Below, piece by piece: positions 59,131 to 64,000 of a stretch of 64,000 nt of DNA. The stretch comes from Candidatus Gastranaerophilales bacterium (GTDB lineage: Bacteria; Cyanobacteriota; Vampirovibrionia; Gastranaerophilales; Gastranaerophilaceae). The position numbers were made by a program, and so were the translations under genes. The notes beneath the pieces are model-generated. The model ran no database searches. It was given only the letters and a program-made list of their open reading frames with translations, and had not been told where the DNA came from. How positions within the stretch are numbered: the stretch's first letter is position 1; the number at the start of each line of letters is the position of its first letter. The stretch is from contig CAJUPC010000001.1 of NCBI GenBank assembly GCA_910588555.1, positions 18,860 through 82,859 of the forward strand, in the 5' to 3' direction.

Positions 59131-60213
59131 ATGAAAGATATGTTAGATAAAATTCTTCAAATTGAGAAGAAATATAATGAATTAGGAATTACCCTGTCTG
59201 ATCCTGCGGTTATACAGGATTATAACAGGTTTAGAGATTTGTCAAAACAAAGAAAGTCAATGGAAGAAACCGTTGAACTTTATTACGCGTGGAAAAAAGC
59301 TACTGATGCCATAGAAGAAGCTAAAGAAATGATACATATGGAAGCTGATGACGAAATGAAAGCTTTCCTAAAAGCTGAAATGGCTGAAAATGAAGCAAAA
59401 CTTCCCGAATATGAAGAAAGAATGAAAGTTCTTTTATTGCCCCGCGACCCGATGGATGATAAAGATATTATGCTTGAAATCAGAGGCGGTGCCGGAGGCG
59501 ACGAAGCAAATATTTTTGCAGGCGATTTAGCTCGTATGTATATGAGATTTGCCGATAAGCAAGGCTGGCAGACTCAGGTTTTGAGTAAAACCGAATGCGA
59601 AGCGGGCGGTGTTTCTGAAATTATTATTTCAATGAAAGGTGACAGTATCTATTCAAAATTGAAATATGAATCAGGCGTTCACCGAGTACAGCGTGTTCCC
59701 GCAACTGAGTCTCAAGGCAGAGTTCATACCTCAACTGCAACAGTTGCGGTTATGCCGGAGGTTGATGACGTTGAAGTCGAACTTAATATGAACGATGTTG
59801 AAATTACAACTGCACGTTCAGGCGGTGCAGGCGGTCAAAACGTAAACAAAGTTGAAACTGCGGCACGTGTGTTTCACAAACCGACAGGTATTATGATTTT
59901 CTGTACGGAAGAGCGTTCACAGCTTCAAAACAAAGAACGTGCTTTGCAAATTTTGAAAGCAAAACTTTATGATATGGAAGTTCAAAAACAAATGCAGGAA
60001 ATTACCGACCTGCGCCGTTCGCAAGTTGGGACAGGTGACAGAAGCGAACGTATAAGAACATACAATTTCCCGCAGGGCCGTTTAACTGACCACAGAATTA
60101 ATCACAACTTAAATGTTAATACTGTAATTGACGGCGATTTGGATGAACTTTTAAGATTGCTTATTGAACACGACCAAAAGTTGAAATTAGAAAAATTGGC
60201 TGAGGTGAATTAG
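59131..60213 (+). CDS. prfA: Peptide chain release factor 1
   Basis: A 360-residue RF1. The codon-recognition tripeptide PAT is in VPATESQGRVHTSTATV, which separates it from RF2, and the catalytic loop is GGAGGQNVNKVET. It reads UAA and UAG. There is no RF2-like frameshift site. It overlaps ylxR by one base. An operon with ylxR and infB, in place of the common nusA-ylxR-infB, is unusual. Confidence 0.97.
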   Translation: MKDMLDKILQIEKKYNELGITLSDPAVIQDYNRFRDLSKQRKSMEETVELYYAWKKATDAIEEAKEMIHMEADDEMKAFLKAEMAENEAKLPEYEERMKVLLLPRDPMDDKDIMLEIRGGAGGDEANIFAGDLARMYMRFADKQGWQTQVLSKTECEAGGVSEIIISMKGDSIYSKLKYESGVHRVQRVPATESQGRVHTSTATVAVMPEVDDVEVELNMNDVEITTARSGGAGGQNVNKVETAARVFHKPTGIMIFCTEERSQLQNKERALQILKAKLYDMEVQKQMQEITDLRRSQVGTGDRSERIRTYNFPQGRLTDHRINHNLNVNTVIDGDLDELLRLLIEHDQKLKLEKLAEVN

Positions 60214-60452
60214 TGGTTGATAGAAAATGTGTCGGATGCGGTAAAATTAAAGACAGGCAAGAGCTTATAAAAATTACTAAAACAAACGACGGCCTTTTTG
60301 TAAACCCTGATAATAAAAAATTTGGCAGATCAGTATATCTCTGCTATAATAATGCGTGTATAGAGTCAGCATTTAAAAAAAATAAAATTGCAAGAGTGCT
60401 GAAAACCTCTATACCCGAAGATTTGAAAGGAAAATTAATAAATGAGTTTTGA
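60213..60452 (+). CDS. ylxR: YlxR-family RNA-binding protein
   Basis: A 79-residue DUF448/YlxR protein. The signature blocks are RKCVGCGKIKDRQELIKI at the N-terminus and GRSVYLCYNNACIESAFKKN. Such proteins bind RNA, usually beside infB. The GTG start overlaps the prfA stop (TAGTG), and the end overlaps infB by 11 bases. Confidence 0.93.
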   Translation: MVDRKCVGCGKIKDRQELIKITKTNDGLFVNPDNKKFGRSVYLCYNNACIESAFKKNKIARVLKTSIPEDLKGKLINEF

Positions 60453-62994
60453 AACAATTAGAATAAACGAACTGGCAAAAGAATTGGGATTATCCAGCAA
60501 AGAAGTAATCGAGAAATTTGCACAAATTTCTATTGCTGTCAAAACTCATTCCAGCACCGTAACTATGGAGCAAGTCAAAAAGCTGAAAGAATTTTTAGCT
60601 TCAGGCGGTGTGAAAGAGGTTAAAAAACCTAAGGCTTTTGTTGTTAAAAAAGCAAAAGAAACTCCGGTTGTTGAAGAAGCTAAGCAAGAAGTTAAAGAGG
60701 AAAAAACTGTAGAAGTTGAAAAGGCTGCTGCTCCTAAAATTGAAGTAGTTAAACCGAAACAGCCAGTCAGCCGTCTTGAAATTGTAAGACGTGCACCTCA
60801 AAAACCTGCTGTTGAACGCCCGGAACGACCCGAACGAGAAGGTAAAAAGTTTCCTCCCCGTTCAGATAGACCTGCGCGTGCTGACCGTCCTGAAAGATTT
60901 CCACGCGGTGAAAGACCAGAAAGAGGTGACAGACCTGCACGTCCGCCAAGAGAAGGTGCTAGAGACGGTGCTGCCAAAAAACCGTTTGAAAAACCGTCAG
61001 GCGAAAGAAAACCTATCCAAAGAACTATAATTTCTCAAGATATTTATGATAATAAAGGGCAGGGTAGAAAACGTCCAGCTTCTGATGCCAAGAAAAAAGG
61101 AAAAGATTATTCTAAAAAAGAAGAACAGGAAAGAATTTCCTTAGAAAAAGCTGCGGCGCAAAAACATAAAAAACGTTCTCACAAGGAGGCAGAAGCAGAA
61201 CAAATAACACAAATTGTCGTAAACAGAGCTATGACAATTAGTGAATTATCTGAAAAAATTCAAAAAACACCTGCTGAAATTGTTAAGTTCTTAATGCTTA
61301 ACGGTGTTATGGCAACAGTAAACCAGCTTATAGATATTGATGTCATTAAAAAGATTTGTGCAGAATATGAACTTGAGGTTCTTGATGAAGACTTAGAAGC
61401 TTTCATGGAAGAAGAACTTGAAAAAGAAGAAAAAGTTAAAAAACTTACGGAAGTTGATAAAAAATTACTCAAAAAACGTGCTCCTGTTGTATCAATTATG
61501 GGTCACGTTGACCACGGTAAAACAACTTTGTTAGACAGTATTCGTGCTTCAAAACACAAAATTGTCGCAACCGAAGTTGGCGGTATTACACAATCAATCG
61601 GTGCTTATACAGTTTATCTGGATGATACAGAGAACAAAAAAATTGTATTTGTTGATACTCCTGGCCACGAAGCTTTTACCGAAATGCGTGCACGCGGTGC
61701 GAAAGCAACAGATATTGCAATCTTAGTTGTTGCGGCTGACGACGGTATTATGCCTCAGACAATTGAAGCTATTAACCACGCAAAAGCTGCGGAAGTTCCT
61801 ATCATTGTTGCAGTTAACAAAATTGATAAAGCTGGTGCTAATCCTGATAAGATTTTACAGCAGTTGACAGAACACGGTCTTGTTCCCGAAGAATGGGGCG
61901 GAGATACTATTACAGTTAAAGTATCCGCTTTGAACGGAACAGGTATCGATGAACTTTTGGAATACATTTTGCTTGTAGCTGATGTTCAAGACTTGAAAGC
62001 TAATCCGAAAGCTGAAGCTTCAGGTGTTGTAATTGAAGCAAATTTGGACAAAGGTAAAGGGCCTGTTGCAACATTACTTGTTCAAAACGGTACTTTACGC
62101 ACCGGTAATTGTATTGTTGTCGGTACTGCCTGCGGCAGAGTCAGAGCTTTGTTATCAGACAGCGGTGAAAGAATTCAAAAAGCTGAACCTTCTACTCCAG
62201 TTGAGATTTTAGGTTTGTCAGAAGTTCCTCAGGCCGGTGATTATTTTGAAGTTGTTCAGAACGAAAAAGAAATGAAATCAATTGTTCAGGAACGTAAAGA
62301 AAAAGAACGCGACAAACGTCTTGACGCAATGCTTCCTGCCCACGTAAGACGTGAGGCTGTTGCAGGCGAAGATGATATTCCGCAATTGAACTTGATTATT
62401 AAAGCCAATACAAACGGTTCTGCAGAAGCTGTATCGCAGGCAATTGCGCAGGTTGAATCAGATGAAATTAAGACAAAAATTATTCACGTTGGTGTTGGTG
62501 ATATCTCTGAGGCTGACGTAATGCTTGCATCCGCTTCAAATGCCTTGATTTTGGGCTTTACGGTAAAAGAAGATGCAAACGCTCTTGCTGCGGCTGAACG
62601 TGAAGGTGTTACAATCAAAAAATACGATATTATTTACCAAATTCTTGAAGATATTGAAAAAACAATGCTTTCGCTTCTTGAACCTGAAATTAAAGAAGTT
62701 GAACTCGGTAAAGCTGAAATTCGTCAGGTATTTACTATCGGTAAAACTACAAAAATTGCCGGATGTTACGTTACTGAAGGTAAGATTGTAAGAAGTAAAG
62801 ATGCAGTTCTATACCGTGACGGAAAAGAAATTTTCCGAGGTGCAATTGACCAATTGAAACGATTTAAAGATGATGTAAAAGAAGTTGCTCAAGGTTTCGA
62901 ATGCGGTATTTCATTTGCAAAATGGAACGATTTGGAAATTGGCGATATTATTGAAGTTTCAACAACGGAACAAGTTGAACGTAAATCATTATAA
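60442..62994 (+). CDS. infB: Translation initiation factor IF-2
   Basis: An 850-residue IF-2. The N-terminal 250 residues are low complexity: a Lys/Glu/Val part and then Arg/Pro/Asp/Gly repeats (RPERPEREGKKFPP and relatives). The GTPase has GHVDHGKTTLLD, VDTPGHEAF and NKIDKA. The C-terminal domain with TIGKTTKIAGCYV and GFECGISFAKWNDLEIGD binds initiator tRNA. Its start overlaps ylxR. Confidence 0.97.
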   Translation: MSFETIRINELAKELGLSSKEVIEKFAQISIAVKTHSSTVTMEQVKKLKEFLASGGVKEVKKPKAFVVKKAKETPVVEEAKQEVKEEKTVEVEKAAAPKIEVVKPKQPVSRLEIVRRAPQKPAVERPERPEREGKKFPPRSDRPARADRPERFPRGERPERGDRPARPPREGARDGAAKKPFEKPSGERKPIQRTIISQDIYDNKGQGRKRPASDAKKKGKDYSKKEEQERISLEKAAAQKHKKRSHKEAEAEQITQIVVNRAMTISELSEKIQKTPAEIVKFLMLNGVMATVNQLIDIDVIKKICAEYELEVLDEDLEAFMEEELEKEEKVKKLTEVDKKLLKKRAPVVSIMGHVDHGKTTLLDSIRASKHKIVATEVGGITQSIGAYTVYLDDTENKKIVFVDTPGHEAFTEMRARGAKATDIAILVVAADDGIMPQTIEAINHAKAAEVPIIVAVNKIDKAGANPDKILQQLTEHGLVPEEWGGDTITVKVSALNGTGIDELLEYILLVADVQDLKANPKAEASGVVIEANLDKGKGPVATLLVQNGTLRTGNCIVVGTACGRVRALLSDSGERIQKAEPSTPVEILGLSEVPQAGDYFEVVQNEKEMKSIVQERKEKERDKRLDAMLPAHVRREAVAGEDDIPQLNLIIKANTNGSAEAVSQAIAQVESDEIKTKIIHVGVGDISEADVMLASASNALILGFTVKEDANALAAAEREGVTIKKYDIIYQILEDIEKTMLSLLEPEIKEVELGKAEIRQVFTIGKTTKIAGCYVTEGKIVRSKDAVLYRDGKEIFRGAIDQLKRFKDDVKEVAQGFECGISFAKWNDLEIGDIIEVSTTEQVERKSL

Positions 62995-63007
62995 AGGACA
63001 AAATTAA

Positions 63008-63214
63008 ATGATACAGCCTATACATTCCCCTTCAAAAAGCATAAGCTTTAAAGCTAAGCCATTGCCAAAAACAGTTATAATTACTTCAAAAAACGGAAAA
63101 GATATAATAAAGGACGAGTTTGTCGGATACTATTATCAAAGAAAACCGTTTTTGGAATTGGCATTAGACATAATAAACAGCTTAGCTGATATCTTAAATC
63201 GTTTTATTAAATAA
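63008..63214 (+). CDS. Small hypothetical protein
   Basis: A 68-residue protein starting 13 bases after infB, with AAAGGAC upstream. It has a basic N-terminus with SISFKAKPLPK and a helical C-terminus (ELALDIINSLADILNRFIK). N-terminal ISFKA-like motifs occur in many small proteins of this lineage as I recall it, but I cannot assign a function. Confidence 0.5.
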   Translation: MIQPIHSPSKSISFKAKPLPKTVIITSKNGKDIIKDEFVGYYYQRKPFLELALDIINSLADILNRFIK

Positions 63215-63222
63215 AAAGATTT

Positions 63223-63915
63223 TTATTTCAGTTTTCTGGGATAGTTATCGGGAATTTTCCATCCATTATGCTGGATTAGAGCAGTACAATATGCTCCCAA
63301 TTGTTTGCAGTTCGTAAATAATGTATTCTCTGAACCGTCCCATTGATATTTATTCGGCTCCAAATTTTTATTATAATGGTATTTATTGCTATTATTGTTT
63401 CTTAATGGTTGGAAGTAAAATTCAAAATGACAGTTACCTACTCTTTGAGCATATTCTTTTTCTATACATTTTTCTGCATTTTCAGGATAAAATTGTATAT
63501 CCCTGTTTTCATGGAATGCGTATGAAAAAGCACTTCCGTCTTCCAGATAATATACAATTCTTTTATTATCTTTGTTATTGTATCTGTCATTTACTGCTTT
63601 TTTTGAAACTATTTTCATATATGGAGCTAAATATTTTTGGAAAGACTCATCAATTTTATCAGCTTGATTTATAGCATTTCCATCTTCATCGTATTTGTCA
63701 TCCTGAAAATATTGCCAGGTACTGATTTCTCCATTATCAACAGTTGATAATAATATTGCTTGATTAAACATTGAATAGAATTTTTTTAATCTTGTTTCGA
63801 TAACCTGTTTTCTGTGATGCATAATAAGAGTCGGAATAGTTAATGCGGCAACTACTCCAATAATTCCAAGAGTTATTAAAACTTCAGCTAGAGTAAACGC
63901 ATTAAATTTTTTCAT
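63223..63915 (-). CDS. Prepilin-type protein without poly-G leader
   Basis: A 230-residue prepilin. The leader is short (MKKFNA), with cleavage before FTLAEVLITLGIIGVVAALT, and the body ends in ALIQHNGWKIPDNYPRKL. The start at 63915 has AAGGAGA upstream, better than an earlier in-frame ATG. It shows what the normal start of this family looks like when the poly-G element is absent: the tract-bearing relatives have leaders of 25-50 residues. Confidence 0.88.
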   Translation of the reverse strand: MKKFNAFTLAEVLITLGIIGVVAALTIPTLIMHHRKQVIETRLKKFYSMFNQAILLSTVDNGEISTWQYFQDDKYDEDGNAINQADKIDESFQKYLAPYMKIVSKKAVNDRYNNKDNKRIVYYLEDGSAFSYAFHENRDIQFYPENAEKCIEKEYAQRVGNCHFEFYFQPLRNNNSNKYHYNKNLEPNKYQWDGSENTLFTNCKQLGAYCTALIQHNGWKIPDNYPRKLK

Positions 63916-64000
63916 ACAATCTCCTTTTATATATGTGATGATGTATATCATTATTATAACATATTTGATAACTTTTTCAAGCCATAGTAATAATTTAAAT

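Noticed and set aside
59131..60213. RF2 with programmed frameshift
   Set aside because: The PAT tripeptide is of RF1 type and the frame is continuous.

Overview
The window looks like a piece of chromosome from an AT-rich, Gram-negative-type, fermentative bacterium. My best guess is a gut member of the non-photosynthetic cyanobacterial sister lineage (Melainabacteria/Vampirovibrionia, order Gastranaerophilales). The reasons are inference: an outer-membrane and LPS gene set (LptC/LptA-like, TolC, heptose kinase, O-antigen ligase), genes typical of cyanobacteria and Firmicutes (YggT, MutS2, PSP1/RicT-like, YlxR), an [FeFe]-hydrogenase maturase (HydG), and many orphan prepilins of the FTLAEVLITLGIIGVVAALTMP type. 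I see no rRNA, tRNA, CRISPR array, insertion sequence or phage module, and no gene-free stretch longer than about 300 bases.

Layout. 1-6758 (-): a hyfBCEFG-like membrane complex whose 'large subunit' has lost half of its NiFe cysteine ligands. 6850-10075 (-): voltage-gated Na+ channel, Ogt, DedA, HAD hydrolase and a TPR protein, tightly packed. 10118-10834: a possible small RNA, then an XRE regulator and a divergent small gene around an operator. 10915-17815 (+): LptC/LptA-like proteins, TPR, DprA, TopA, AroE. 17909-18470: a Gly-rich protein gene that appears frameshifted. 18472-23008 (-): MacB-type permease, ATPase, MacA and TolC. 23053-26481: small regulator pair, then TrkH/TrkA. 26567-33179: kinase-like protein, YggT, MTA phosphorylase, a pilin-anchored adhesin, lytic transglycosylase, M20 peptidase and a prepilin. 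33309-43103: MutS2, GltA-type reductase, secreted proteins, GHL10-like glycosidase, IspG, phosphoesterase. 43273-47877: prepilins flanking an LPS group (heptose kinase, DUF4330, O-antigen ligase). 48246-51539 (-): RibH, MurQ, GpsA, PSP1 operon. 51620-57272: broken prepilin, CcdA/thioredoxin pair, MnmA, HydG with a leader attenuator, another prepilin. 57303-63915: M49-like peptidase, RF1-YlxR-IF2 operon, a final prepilin.

The most interesting system is a dispersed family of prepilin genes (eight in 64 kb, one a pseudogene). Five carry a run of 10 or 11 G (or C on the coding strand) between the start codon and the prepilin cleavage site, so the run lies in the leader that prepilin peptidase should remove. 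All five would be in frame at 11; one has 11 (ON) and four have 10 (OFF as assembled). One OFF gene encodes a pilin stem fused to a YadA-like beta-roll head and a C-terminal S74 tail-spike chaperone. A sixth run of 10 G sits inside a kinase-like protein. The DNA around the run is conserved in either orientation relative to the gene, so the conservation is at the DNA level. Three of the loci share a near-identical promoter and two others share a different one. I infer a phase-variable surface-pilus and adhesin repertoire, with the caveat that homopolymer lengths in an assembly can be wrong.
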